Origin: Deltaproteobacteria bacterium
GTDB lineage: Bacteria > Desulfobacterota > Desulfarculia > Desulfarculales > Desulfarculaceae
Reading direction: 5' to 3'
Assembly (NCBI GenBank): GCA_020444165.1
Contig: JAHLLK010000066.1
Location: forward strand, 1 to 33,589
Length of the DNA: 33,589 nucleotides
Both the position numbers and the translations under genes were made by a program. Each line of letters starts with the position of its first letter. The first letter of the stretch is position 1. Below the pieces are notes generated by a model. The model searched no databases and was not told the origin of the DNA. It saw only the letters and a program-made list of their open reading frames with translations. Of the stretch, positions 8,324 through 16,288 are shown piece after piece.

Positions 8324-8632
8324 TCAGGCCAGGGAGCAGGCGGCGGCCGCCGCGGTGCCCACCACGCTGATCCAACGGAATTTCCAGAAGCCGGACAGGA
8401 GGATAACCGCTTCCGGGGCCACCAGCATCAGGTTGTGGTGCCAGAACACGGTCACCCCGTCGATATCCATTTGGCGGTACTGCGACCGCCGATCCTCGCC
8501 CGGCTCGCGGGGCGCGGCCTGCGCCCCCAAGGCCGGACCTCAGCCGCCGCCGCCGGCCGGGGGGTCCAGGGTCAGCTTGCCTCCCCGCGCCAAAATCCAT
8601 TCGCGGGCTTTGGGGTCCAGAATGATATCCAT
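8324..8632 (-). CDS. Small probable selenoprotein (Sec at an in-frame TGA, residue 31)
   Basis: From the ATG at 8632, the frame gives 30 residues (MDIILDPKAREWILARGG then KLTLDPPAGGGG), meets TGA at 8542-8540, and continues in the same frame for 71 residues to a TGA at 8326-8324. The continuation is coherent (DIDGVTVFWHHNL about 55-67, then WKFRWISVVG). A SECIS-like hairpin starts 12 nt after the TGA. Read with Sec, the product is 102 residues with U31 in GGGGUG. The N-terminus and the DGVTV-type segment resemble, from memory, a small deltaproteobacterial family annotated as 'CC/Se motif' (seleno)proteins, whose members carry Cys-Cys or Sec at this glycine-rich spot; I could not check this. 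A plain reading would give only a 30-residue peptide. Biochemical role unknown, presumably redox. The Sec machinery is not in the window. Confidence 0.75.
8509..8527 (-). promoter_or_regulatory. Candidate bacterial SECIS hairpin
   Basis: On the minus strand just after the in-frame TGA is a perfect 7-bp stem GGGGCGC/GCGCCCC closing a 5-nt loop AGGCC. The G in the second loop position is 21 nt after the TGA. Bacterial SECIS elements need a small apical loop with a G among the first two bases, about 16-37 nt past the UGA; this fits. GC-rich DNA makes stems by chance, so the support lies in position as well as pairing. Confidence 0.65.
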
Positions 8633-8945
8633 GGGCTCTTGATCCTTGCCTGGTGGGGTATGGTGCGGCCGGGGGACGGGGGGACGTGAGAGGTCCGGAG
8701 CCCTCCGGCCGGGGTCAGGGAGGCCCAAGGCCGTCCCGTCCTGGGTATTAATGATAAGGGGCCGGCCGCGCTTTCGCCAAGGCTCGCCCCTGGGCGCCTG
8801 GCAGCCGGGGGTGGGGCCGGTCGCCGTCCTGCCTGGGAGTCCTGCGAGGCGTCCCGGGGGTGAGGGGCCACCTTCGCCTAAAGAACAAATATAATGCTCC
8901 CAGAGCGGGGACGCACCCCGGCCGGGAGAAGTAAAAGGAGGAGAC
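8633..8945. other. Divergent intergenic region with a good -10 box
   Basis: It lies between the minus-strand selenoprotein gene and the plus-strand 58-residue gene. A perfect TATAAT (8890-8895) sits 50 bp before the plus-strand start in an AT-rich patch, with no clear -35. A GC hairpin-like stretch (ggggacgcacccc) lies between it and the ribosome site. I see no other gene; a 321-codon minus-strand frame covering it is a shadow whose last 30 codons are the selenoprotein N-terminus. Confidence 0.55.
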
Positions 8946-9122
8946 ATGCCCCCGGAAGACTTGATGGCGCGGCGGGAACGCTTGGCGCGGGAATTGGCCG
9001 AGGCCCGGGCCGCCTTGCCGGCCCACTCGGTGCGGCCCTGGCAGTGGCAGCGGGTGGAGGATCTGGAAGAGGAGCTGGCCACGGTGGAGCGGCAACTGGC
9101 CGGGGAGCAACCGCCGGCTTGA
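8946..9122 (+). CDS. Conserved-looking 58-residue charged helical protein
   Basis: An ATG at 8946, preceded by an excellent aaaggagga ribosome site and a TATAAT 50 bp upstream, opens a 58-codon frame ending in TGA at 9120. The product is MPPEDLMARRERLARELAEA, then a PAHSVRPWQWQ turn (25-35), then a second acidic helix (RVEDLEEELATVERQLAG): two charged amphipathic helices joined by a Pro/Trp hinge, likely a helical hairpin or coiled coil. It has no Cys, no membrane segment and no signal. Similar small proteins seem familiar to me from deltaproteobacteria but I cannot name a family with confidence. It stands alone, with 204 bp to the TetR gene (convergent). Confidence 0.75.
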   Translation: MPPEDLMARRERLARELAEARAALPAHSVRPWQWQRVEDLEEELATVERQLAGEQPPA

Positions 9123-9326
9123 GCCTGGCGTGCCGCAGGGTCTGAACCTGCGGGTCGCCGGCGGACCATCTGGCCCGGGTGGAAGCGCCGGTGTGCGCCT
9201 GCCGGTGCGGGACGGGCCGCAGCCAACCGCCCAAGGGACACCCGGCCCGGGAGAACCCGCCGGTCCCTGGCCGGGGCGGCGCAGGCCGGAAAGCCCCCCG
9301 CGGCTTCCCGGAGGGCCGGGCGCGGC

Positions 9327-9995
9327 TCAGGACGCCTGGTTGATGCCGTGGAAGAACAGCTCTTCCACAAAGCCCACGGTGCGTTCCAGGCTCTCGGGGT
9401 TGCGGCCCTGGTCCCGGTCCTCCTGCCAGCCCAACAGCGAGCTGCCCAGGAGGAATTCCAGGGAGCGGGCGGCCTTGGCCGGGGGCAGGTCCCGGAGCTG
9501 GCCACTGGCCACCCCCTGGGCCATACCCTCGCGGAACACCGTCAACAGCGGCTGAATCCGGGCGATCTGCTCCGGTTCCAGGCCGTACTCCAGTTGCAGA
9601 CAGCGGTGGGGCTCGCCTACCTCCGCGGTCAGGTGGGCTGCCATTTCCCGGGGGCGCGCTGCGAAGACCTTGGTGTAAATGCGGATGAAATAGCGCACCT
9701 TCTCCACCGGGTCCGCGGGCGGGGCTTCGCTGGCCAGAGCTTTTTCCATCTCCAACACCACCCGCTCGCGCACCTCGGCCAGGATTTCCTGCTTGCCGCC
9801 GGGGAACAGGCGGTAGACCGTGCCCACCCCGAATTCGGCACGGCGGGCGATTTCCTGCATGCCGGCGGCTTGACAGCCTTTTTCATCAAAGAGGTCCAGG
9901 GCGGCTTCCACCACGTCCCAGCGGTGGCGGCGGACCTGCCTCTGCCTGCGGTCCAGGGGGGAGTCTTGCCCCCGTTTTTTCAGTGCGTTTGCCAT
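9327..9995 (-). CDS. TetR family transcriptional regulator
   Basis: A 222-residue regulator. A basic N-terminus precedes the TetR helix-turn-helix (about 27-75: VVEAALDLFDEKGCQAAGMQ, then EIARRAEFGVGTVYRLFPGG). The C-terminal ligand and dimer region (about 85-215) is helical, of the AcrR-like length class; no specific effector can be read. The ATG at 9995 is chosen because it begins right before the basic arm. An inverted repeat straddles its upstream region and may be its own operator. Its neighbours are the 58-residue gene (convergent) and propeller gene A, which lies upstream on the same strand behind a hairpin, so no target is obvious. Confidence 0.88.
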   Translation of the reverse strand: MANALKKRGQDSPLDRRQRQVRRHRWDVVEAALDLFDEKGCQAAGMQEIARRAEFGVGTVYRLFPGGKQEILAEVRERVVLEMEKALASEAPPADPVEKVRYFIRIYTKVFAARPREMAAHLTAEVGEPHRCLQLEYGLEPEQIARIQPLLTVFREGMAQGVASGQLRDLPPAKAARSLEFLLGSSLLGWQEDRDQGRNPESLERTVGFVEELFFHGINQAS

Positions 9996-10013
9996 ACCCC
10001 CCAGTTAATCGCG

Positions 10014-10052
10014 CCAAAGGTGCGCCGTCAAGAATAACTTGCACCATTTTGG
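10014..10052 (-). promoter_or_regulatory. Dyad upstream of the TetR gene, possible promoter/operator
   Basis: Inverted repeat ccaaaggtgc (10014-10023) against gcaccattttgg (10041-10052), 19-57 bp upstream of the start at 9995. On the minus strand the spacer carries TTGACG, and TTAACT follows 17 bp later, a weak sigma-70-like pair. Position and symmetry fit an autoregulatory TetR operator; it could also be a chance stem. Confidence 0.4.
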
Positions 10053-10202
10053 AATTCTTTTTCCGCCAACCCCCAAAAATCGCTCCAAGGGCCTGGCCAC
10101 GGGCCGGGCCGGGGCCGGCGAAAGGCCCTGGGGAGGGCGGCTCGCCGTCGGTGATAGCGCTGGGTGGGCCCGGAGCCGGCGGAGAGGCCGGGGGAAAGAA
10201 GT

Positions 10203-10230
10203 CTCCCCGCCCCCTTGTGGGGGCGGGGAG
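10203..10230 (-). terminator. Hairpin after propeller gene A
   Basis: A perfect 12-bp stem ctccccgccccc/gggggcggggag with loop ttgt, 24 bp past the stop of gene A. On the minus strand it is followed by a mixed ACTTCTTT stretch rather than a clean U-run, so it is a plausible but imperfect intrinsic terminator. Confidence 0.6.
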
Positions 10231-10253
10231 GAGGCCAAGCCACGGGAGGCGGG

Positions 10254-12107
10254 CTATTGGCCGCAGGACAGAGACCAGGCGGCCGAGATCACGCTGGAGT
10301 CCGGGTCCACGTCGCCGGCCGCTTCCCGGGCCACCGGCGGGGTGTTGCGGAGGGCCCAGCCCAGGCTGGGCTGGGCGGCCCAATCGGGAATGTTGGTGGC
10401 CACGTAGGCCGCCTCGGCCGCGTTGATGGTGTAGAGATGGCAACCCGCCACGGAGTTGTAGAGCACCAGCACCTCCACGCAGTTGGCCGGGGCGGTGGCC
10501 TGGTCGAGGTAGACGTAGCCCTCGTCCCGCTCGAAGACCCAGCCGGCGGCCACCAGGGCGTCCCGCTCCTGGTCCCTTCGGGTGTAGTAATGCTGCCCGC
10601 TGTAGGGGTCGTACAGGCGGTGGATGGGCCGGTTCAGGCCGGGGGCGGCATCCTGGAACACCCGGAAAAGCTGGCCGGGATGGCCGGTGGATTCATCCAC
10701 TAAACCGGCGGCCACCGCGGCCTGGAACTCGTTCTGGCGGGTGGTGTAGAAATGGCTCATTACGTAGGGGTTGTAAGCCCGGTACATGAGCAGGTCCACG
10801 TTGGTGGAATAGGGGCCGCGGACAAAAATATTCCACACGTTCGGCGGCACGGTGACGAAGTTCTGCGCGCTGGAGCCGAAGTTCAGCATGCTGCCGTCCC
10901 CGGACAAGACGGGGCGTCCGCTGCTGGCGTCACCCTGCACCCCGGCGGTGGAGCGGCTCTCCAGGGTGGTGACGCCGGTCTGGCGGTCATGCAGGAACAC
11001 GTCGTACACGCCGTTGGTGTCGCCGGCCACCAGGTTGGTCGCCTGGGAATGAAAAGCCACCAGCCTGCCGTCGCCCGAGATGGTGGAGAACATGCAGCTG
11101 TTGTCGCTTTGGTCCCCATTGGTGGAGACGCTGACCCGGGTGGTGGCGCCGGCCGCGACGTCGCGCACGAAAATGTCCCAGAGGCCGTTGGTGTCACCGG
11201 CCACCAGGTTGCTGGCGGTGGATTCGAAGGCCACATAGCCGCCGTCGGAGGAAATAACGGGAGATTGGCAAGTGTTGTCGGGCTGGTCCCCGTTGGTGGA
11301 CAGGCTGACCCGGGTGGTGGCGCCGGTCTGGCGGTCGTGCAGGAACACGTCTTGATTTCCATTGGTGTCGCCGGCCACCAGGTTGCTGGCCTCGGAAGGA
11401 AAAGCCACCCAGCGGCCGTCGGCCGAGATAGCGGGGGCTCTGCTGAGGCCGTTGCCCTGGTTGCCCGCGCTGTCCACGCTGACCCGGGTGGTTTCGCCGG
11501 TCTGGCGGTCGTGCACGAACACGTCTTGATTTCCATTGGTGTCGCCGGCCACCAGGTTGCTGGCCGCGGAACCGAACGCCACGTAGCGGCCGTCACCCGA
11601 GATGCTGGGGGAGCCGCTGTTGTCGAGAGCCTGGTTGCTGGCGCTGTCCACGCTGACCCGGGTGGTCTCGCCAGTCTGGCGGTCATGCACGAAGATGTCA
11701 GAGGCCCCATTGGTGTCGCCGGCCACCAGGTTGCTGGCCGCGGAACCGAACGCCACGTAGCGGCCGTCACCCGAGATGCTGGGGGAGCCGCTGTTGTCGA
11801 GAGCCTGGTTGCCGGCGCTGTCCACGCTGACCCGGGTGGTCTCGCCGGTCTGGCGGTCATGCACGAAGACGTCGCTCGCGCCGTTGGTGTCGCCGGCCAC
11901 CAGGTTGGTGGCCCGGGAATCGAAGGCCACGTACCTCCCGTCGGTAGAGATGGCTGAGTAGGAACATGCTTGGTCCCCGGGGGCGCCCAGGGTGGATTGG
12001 CTGACCAGTTCGGTGGTTTGCTGGGCTTGGGCCGCGGCGGCCAGACCCAGGGCCAAGACCCCGGCCAGGACCAGGGATTTCCCAAAAATGGCGAAACTTG
12101 GCGGCAT
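10254..12107 (-). CDS. Propeller gene A: secreted 7-unit TolB/WD40-like protein with DUF5648-like C-terminus
   Basis: 617 residues. Signal peptide 1-27 (ends AQAQ-Q). Then seven 58-residue units of the form SxDGRxVAFxSxAxNLVAGD-TNGxxD-FVHDR-TG-TTRVS. The first unit's last strand appears to come from the N-terminus and the seventh is degenerate (SGDGSMLNFGSS), which fits a closed seven-bladed propeller. Six units carry DTNGxxD, a possible cation loop. The C-terminus (about 455-600) has three DUF5648-like units: YRAYNPYVMSHFYTT, LYDPYSGQHYYT and LYNSVAGCHLYTI. I expect export to periplasm or surface and a binding rather than catalytic role. The ATG at 12107 has aaggag upstream; the longer frame to 12311 lacks this and hides the signal peptide. 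Units 2 and 3 are nearly identical in DNA. Confidence 0.88.
   Translation of the reverse strand: MPPSFAIFGKSLVLAGVLALGLAAAAQAQQTTELVSQSTLGAPGDQACSYSAISTDGRYVAFDSRATNLVAGDTNGASDVFVHDRQTGETTRVSVDSAGNQALDNSGSPSISGDGRYVAFGSAASNLVAGDTNGASDIFVHDRQTGETTRVSVDSASNQALDNSGSPSISGDGRYVAFGSAASNLVAGDTNGNQDVFVHDRQTGETTRVSVDSAGNQGNGLSRAPAISADGRWVAFPSEASNLVAGDTNGNQDVFLHDRQTGATTRVSLSTNGDQPDNTCQSPVISSDGGYVAFESTASNLVAGDTNGLWDIFVRDVAAGATTRVSVSTNGDQSDNSCMFSTISGDGRLVAFHSQATNLVAGDTNGVYDVFLHDRQTGVTTLESRSTAGVQGDASSGRPVLSGDGSMLNFGSSAQNFVTVPPNVWNIFVRGPYSTNVDLLMYRAYNPYVMSHFYTTRQNEFQAAVAAGLVDESTGHPGQLFRVFQDAAPGLNRPIHRLYDPYSGQHYYTRRDQERDALVAAGWVFERDEGYVYLDQATAPANCVEVLVLYNSVAGCHLYTINAAEAAYVATNIPDWAAQPSLGWALRNTPPVAREAAGDVDPDSSVISAAWSLSCGQ
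11533..11868. repeat. Near-identical 174-bp tandem duplication inside gene A
   Basis: About 160 bp from 11533 recur from 11707, offset exactly 174 bp (58 codons), with only a few substitutions. This is one propeller unit duplicated recently or homogenised by gene conversion, whereas other neighbouring units of the same gene differ much more. It lies within gene A, units 2 and 3. Confidence 0.85.
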
Positions 12108-12268
12108 GGCGCTGTCTTCTCCTTGGTAGGAAACGCAATGATGATCGAGGGGCGGCGGTAACGGAACCGATATTCTGTACCGTAAACACCCCCGGAGCAA
12201 GCAAATCCCGCAGGTATTGGACGAAATTTCGCTCGGCCAGGCCAAACACAGGCGCGGACTGCCAAAAA

Positions 12269-12298
12269 CGCCGCTCCCGGCCGGAGCCGGGAGCGGCG
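12269..12298 (-). terminator. Intrinsic terminator of propeller gene B
   Basis: A perfect 13-bp stem cgccgctcccggc/gccgggagcggcg with loop cgga. On the minus strand it is followed by five U (aaaaa at 12264-12268 on plus). It lies 57 bp past the stop of gene B. The same hairpin recurs after genes C, D and E with one or two changes. Confidence 0.85.
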
Positions 12299-12354
12299 CA
12301 GAGCTTCCCATATTTACCTGGAACCCTCTGGCAGGGCGTTGGGCAACCGCCCCG

Positions 12355-14208
12355 CTAGTGACCGTCGGACAGGGCCCGGGCGGCCTGGACCACGCTGGAG
12401 CCCAGATCCAGGGCGTCCGGGTCGGCCAGGCGGCCCGCCACCAGGTTGCGGAAGGCGAGGCCCAGGGGGGCTTGCAGGACCCAATGGGGCAGGTTGTTCG
12501 CCACGTAGGCCGCCTCGGCCGCGTTGATGGTGAAGAGGTGGCAGCCCGCCTCCGTGTTGTAGAGCACCTGCACCACGCCGCAACCCTGGGGCGCGGTGGC
12601 CTCCATCAGGAAGATGTAGCCCTCGTCCTTTTCATAGACCCAGCCGGCCGCCGCCAAGACGTCGCGTTCCGCGTCCTTGCGGGTGTAATAGTGCCGCCCG
12701 GAAAGGGGGTTGTACATCCGGTGGATGGCCTGGTTCAGGCCGGGAAAGTGGTCCCGGAACACCCGGAAGAGCTGGCCCGGGTGGCTGGTGGATTCATCCT
12801 CGTACCCGGCGGCCACCGCGGCCTGGAACTCCTGGTGGCGGGTGGTGAAGAAATGGCCCAGCACGTAGGGGTTGTAGGCCCGGTACATGACCATGTCCGG
12901 CTCGGGGCACACGGGGTCGCGGACAAAGACCTGGGTCACCCCGGGCGGCGCCGTGGCGAAATTGCTGGCCTGGGACTCAAGGCCCAAAGCGTTGCCGCCC
13001 TTGGAAAGCAAGGCGTAGTCGCTTGCCGCGTCGCCCTGGGTTCCGTCGGCGGCCACGCTCTGCCGGGTGGTGGCGCCGGTCTGGCGGTCGTGCAGGAATA
13101 CATCCTGGACGCCGTTGGTGTCCCCGTCCACCAGAGTGTCGGCCAGGGAGTTGAAGGCCACCCAGCGGCCGTTGGCGGAAATGACCGGATAAGTGCTGTC
13201 GCCGTTGGCCTCCAGGCCGCTGCTGGACACGCTTATCCGGGTGGTTTCGCCGGTCTGGCGATCGAACACAAAGATGTCCCGGATGCCGTTGGTGTCGCCG
13301 GGCGCCAGGTTGCTGGCCTGGGAGGAAAAGGTCACCACGGCGCCGTCGCCGGAAATCTCGGGATTGTTGCAAGCCGCGTTGGCCTCGGCGCCGTCCCAGG
13401 CCAGACTGGCCCGGGTGGTCCGGCCGGTTGCGCGGTCATGCACGAAGACGTCGGTGACGCCGTTGGTGTCGCCCGTCACCAGGTTGTTGGCGTTGGACTC
13501 GAAAACCACATAGCGCCCGTTGGTGGAGATCAGGGAGGCGTAACTGTTGGCGTTGGCCTGTCCGCCGGCGCTGTCCACGCTGACCCGGGTGGTCTCGCCG
13601 GCCTGGCGATCGCGCACAAAGACGTCGGTGACGCCGTTGGTGTCGCCGGCCACCAGGTTGCTGGCCTCTGAGGTGAAGGCCACGAAGCGGGTGTCCTCCG
13701 AGAAGGAAGCGAAATAGCTGTGACCGTCACCTTGCCCGCCGGCGCTATCCAGGCTCAACCGGGTGGTCTCCCCGGTCGCCCGGTCACGCAGGAAAATGTC
13801 CGTGGCCCCGTTGGTGTCGGCGGCCACCAGATTGCTGGCTTCGGATTGGAAAAGCACGTAGCGCCCCTGGATCGATACCCCGCAAGGAACGCTTTGGCCG
13901 TTGCCCTGCTCCCCGGCGGAATTCAGGCTGATCAGGCTGGTGACCCCGGTGTGGCGGTCCCGCAGGAACACATCGCCCTGGGCGTTGTTGTCCCCGGGCA
14001 CCAGATTGTCGGCATGGGAGAGGAACACCACGAAATCCCCATAGGCCGAGAGGAGGGGATAATAGCTGGCGGCGTTGCCGACCGCGCCGGCGGTGGACTG
14101 GCTCACCAGTTCCGTGGCGGTCTGGGCCGGGGCCGCGGCGGCCCAGCTCAGGGTCAGGGCCGCAGCCAGGGTCAGGGTTTTCCCGCAAATAGCCAAGCGC
14201 GATGACAT
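12355..14208 (-). CDS. Propeller gene B: secreted 7-unit TolB/WD40-like protein with DUF5648-like C-terminus
   Basis: 617 residues, the same length as A. Signal peptide 1-29 (AAAAPAQT). Seven 58-residue units; in unit 1 the loop is GDNNAQGD and in unit 2 ADTNGATD, the other four full units have GDTNG. The units are more divergent from each other than in A. The C-terminal domain has YRAYNPYVLGHFFTT, MYNPLSGRHYYT and LYNTEAGCHLFTI. It groups with A by length, by the EFQAAVAAG segment and by the CHL variant in the last unit. The ATG at 14208 has cggaggt upstream; the frame extends to 14778 but that part is antisense shadow of gene C. It ends in its own terminator and so is likely a separate transcript. 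Confidence 0.88.
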   Translation of the reverse strand: MSSRLAICGKTLTLAAALTLSWAAAAPAQTATELVSQSTAGAVGNAASYYPLLSAYGDFVVFLSHADNLVPGDNNAQGDVFLRDRHTGVTSLISLNSAGEQGNGQSVPCGVSIQGRYVLFQSEASNLVAADTNGATDIFLRDRATGETTRLSLDSAGGQGDGHSYFASFSEDTRFVAFTSEASNLVAGDTNGVTDVFVRDRQAGETTRVSVDSAGGQANANSYASLISTNGRYVVFESNANNLVTGDTNGVTDVFVHDRATGRTTRASLAWDGAEANAACNNPEISGDGAVVTFSSQASNLAPGDTNGIRDIFVFDRQTGETTRISVSSSGLEANGDSTYPVISANGRWVAFNSLADTLVDGDTNGVQDVFLHDRQTGATTRQSVAADGTQGDAASDYALLSKGGNALGLESQASNFATAPPGVTQVFVRDPVCPEPDMVMYRAYNPYVLGHFFTTRHQEFQAAVAAGYEDESTSHPGQLFRVFRDHFPGLNQAIHRMYNPLSGRHYYTRKDAERDVLAAAGWVYEKDEGYIFLMEATAPQGCGVVQVLYNTEAGCHLFTINAAEAAYVANNLPHWVLQAPLGLAFRNLVAGRLADPDALDLGSSVVQAARALSDGH

Positions 14209-14358
14209 GACGGGTTTACCTCCGGAGCCGGGTTGGAAGGAAGCCCAAGCCGGCGGGCTTGGGTCGAAGCATGGTGAAACTAAATCCCGGCAGATGCAAG
14301 AGCATAACGTGGGGCAGGGGCGATATTTCTCCGGCCGCGGCTCCTCCCCTGCCAAGCG

Positions 14359-14394
14359 AAACGCCGCCCCCGGCCGGAGCCGGGAGCGGCGTTT
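14359..14394. terminator. Hairpin between propeller genes B and C, possibly bidirectional
   Basis: The stem aaacgccgcccccggc/gccgggagcggcgttt, loop cgga, has one C-A mismatch. It lies 26 bp past the stop of gene C. The U-run is longer on the plus strand (six T) than on the minus (three), so the minus-strand terminator function that gene C needs is plausible but weaker than for B and E. Confidence 0.65.
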
Positions 14395-14419
14395 TTTAAA
14401 ATTCCCGGGGCGTGGACAG

Positions 14420-16288
14420 TCAGTAGCTCTGGGACAGGGCCCAGGCGGCCCGGAGCACGCTGGAGCCCGGGTCCACGTTGTCGGCGCCCAGGCGGGCCAC
14501 GGGAGCCGTGTTACGGAGGGCCCAGCCCGGGCTGGTGTGCTGTTCCCAACCCGGGATATTGGCCACCACATAGGCCGCCTCGGAGGCGTTGATGGTGAAA
14601 AGGTGGCTGCCCACCACGGTGTTGTAGAGGTTGAACACCTCCACCGCGTCCTGGGGCGCGGCCTCCCGGCTGGCGAAGAGGAAGCCTTCGTCCCGCTCGA
14701 AGATCCAACCGGCCGCCACCAGGGCATTCTTTTCGCCGTCGCGGCAGGTGTAGTAGTGCTGCCCGGAATTGGGGTCATAGAGCCGGTGCAGGACCCGGGT
14801 GAGCCCGGGCAGGGGGTCCTGGAGCACCAGGAAGAGCTGGCTCGAATGGCCGGTGGACTCGTCGGTGTACCCGTTGGCCAGCGCGTTGGCGAACTCCCTC
14901 TGCCGGGTGGTGAAGAAATGCCCCAGCACGGTGGGGTTGTAGGCCCGGTACATGAGCGGGGTCACGTTGGCGGTCAGGGGGCCGCGGGCATAGGACTGGT
15001 CGATCCCGGACGGCACCACGGCGAAATTGCCGGCCCGGGAGTAGAAGCCCAGGGTGGTGCCGTCCAGGGAGAGGGACGAGCCGTGACTGGTGGAATCTCC
15101 TTCCACCCCGGCGCTGGAGACGCTTTGGCGGGTGGTGGTGTTGGTGGCGCGGTCATGCAGGAAAACGTCGCTGGTCCCGTTGGTGTCGCCGGCGACCAGG
15201 TTGGTGGCGTTGGACTGGAAGGCCACCCAGCGGCCATTGGCCGAGATGGCTGCATATGCGCTTAATGCGTCGCCCTGCTCGGCGCCGCCGCTCTTCACGG
15301 AGACCCGGGTGGTGATTCCGGTGGCCAACTCGTGCACGAACACGTCGTAAACCGCATTGGTATCCCCGTCCACCAGGTTGTCGGCCGCGGACTCGAAGGC
15401 CACAAAAGCGCCGTCACCCGAGATGGCGGGACCATAACTGGGGCCATTTCCCTGGCCGCCGGCGGAGTCCACGCTGACCCGGGTGGTTCGGCCGGTGGCG
15501 CGGTCGTGCACGAAGAGGTCGTTGAAGCCGTTGGTGTCGCCAGGCACCAGGTTGGTGGCCATCGATTCAAAAGCTATGTAGCGACCGTCGGCCGAGATGG
15601 CCGAGTTGCTGCTGTCGTCGTCGCCCTCTTGGCCGGCCGAGTCCACGCTGACCCGGGTGGTTTGGCCGGTTTGCCGGTCATGCACGAAGATGTCGTACGT
15701 ACCATTGGTGTCCCCGGTGACCAGGTTGGTGGCGAAGGATGAAAAGACCACGTAGCGACCGTCGGCCGAGATTCCCGGCCCGGAGCTGAAGTCATCGGCC
15801 TCTTGGCCCGCGCTGTCCACGCTGACCCGGGTGGTTTGGCCGGTCTGGCGATCGTGCACGAAGATGTCCGAGGCGCCGTTGGTGTCGCCGGTCACCAGGT
15901 TGGTGGCTTCGGAATAAAAGGCCACATAGCGGCCGCTGGCGGACATGGCGGCCGAGGCGCTGGACCCATCACCCTGGTTGCCGGCGGAGTCAACGCTCAC
16001 CCGGGTGGTGGCGCCGCCGATGCGGTCCCGGACGAACACATCCGAGGTGCCGTTGGTGTCGCCGGCGACCAGATTACTGCCGTACGAATGGAATACGGCG
16101 AAATCCCCATAAGCCGAAAAAGCGGGGATGTAGCTGCCCGTATCGTTGGGGTCGCCCCCGGTGGACTGGCTGAGCAGCGACGTCGTGGCCTGGGCCTGGG
16201 CCCGGCTGGCGAAGCCCGGGGCCAGGCAGAGCGCAAAACAGGCAGTTAAGGCAAGGGTTAGCATAAATGGAGGTGTCCTGAGGCGCAT
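14420..16288 (-). CDS. Propeller gene C: secreted 7-unit TolB/WD40-like protein with DUF5648-like C-terminus
   Basis: 622 residues. Signal peptide 1-32 (CLAPGFASRAQAQA). Unit 1 begins with SAYGDFAVFHS, shared with B, D and E. Seven units of 58-59 residues with VSVDSAG linkers and GDTN loops in six; unit 5 has GDTNAVYD and an extra residue. The C-terminal domain has YRAYNPTVLGHFFTT, LYDPNSGQHYYT and LYNTVVGSHLFTI. It groups with D and E by the LCLAPG signal peptide, the FANALANGY segment and the LTRVLHRLY segment. The ATG at 16288 has a purine-rich ggggggaga upstream; an in-frame ATG at 16264 is a less likely start because it would shorten the signal peptide's basic end. Confidence 0.88.
   Translation of the reverse strand: MRLRTPPFMLTLALTACFALCLAPGFASRAQAQATTSLLSQSTGGDPNDTGSYIPAFSAYGDFAVFHSYGSNLVAGDTNGTSDVFVRDRIGGATTRVSVDSAGNQGDGSSASAAMSASGRYVAFYSEATNLVTGDTNGASDIFVHDRQTGQTTRVSVDSAGQEADDFSSGPGISADGRYVVFSSFATNLVTGDTNGTYDIFVHDRQTGQTTRVSVDSAGQEGDDDSSNSAISADGRYIAFESMATNLVPGDTNGFNDLFVHDRATGRTTRVSVDSAGGQGNGPSYGPAISGDGAFVAFESAADNLVDGDTNAVYDVFVHELATGITTRVSVKSGGAEQGDALSAYAAISANGRWVAFQSNATNLVAGDTNGTSDVFLHDRATNTTTRQSVSSAGVEGDSTSHGSSLSLDGTTLGFYSRAGNFAVVPSGIDQSYARGPLTANVTPLMYRAYNPTVLGHFFTTRQREFANALANGYTDESTGHSSQLFLVLQDPLPGLTRVLHRLYDPNSGQHYYTCRDGEKNALVAAGWIFERDEGFLFASREAAPQDAVEVFNLYNTVVGSHLFTINASEAAYVVANIPGWEQHTSPGWALRNTAPVARLGADNVDPGSSVLRAAWALSQSY

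Noticed and set aside
8540..9505. 321-codon minus-strand frame
   Set aside because: It runs antisense through the TetR 3' end and the 58-residue gene with low-complexity translation. Only its last 30 codons, from the ATG at 8632, look real, as the selenoprotein start.
12355..14778. 807-codon version of propeller gene B
   Set aside because: The first 190 codons are an antisense frame of gene C; the signal peptide and ribosome site lie at 14208.
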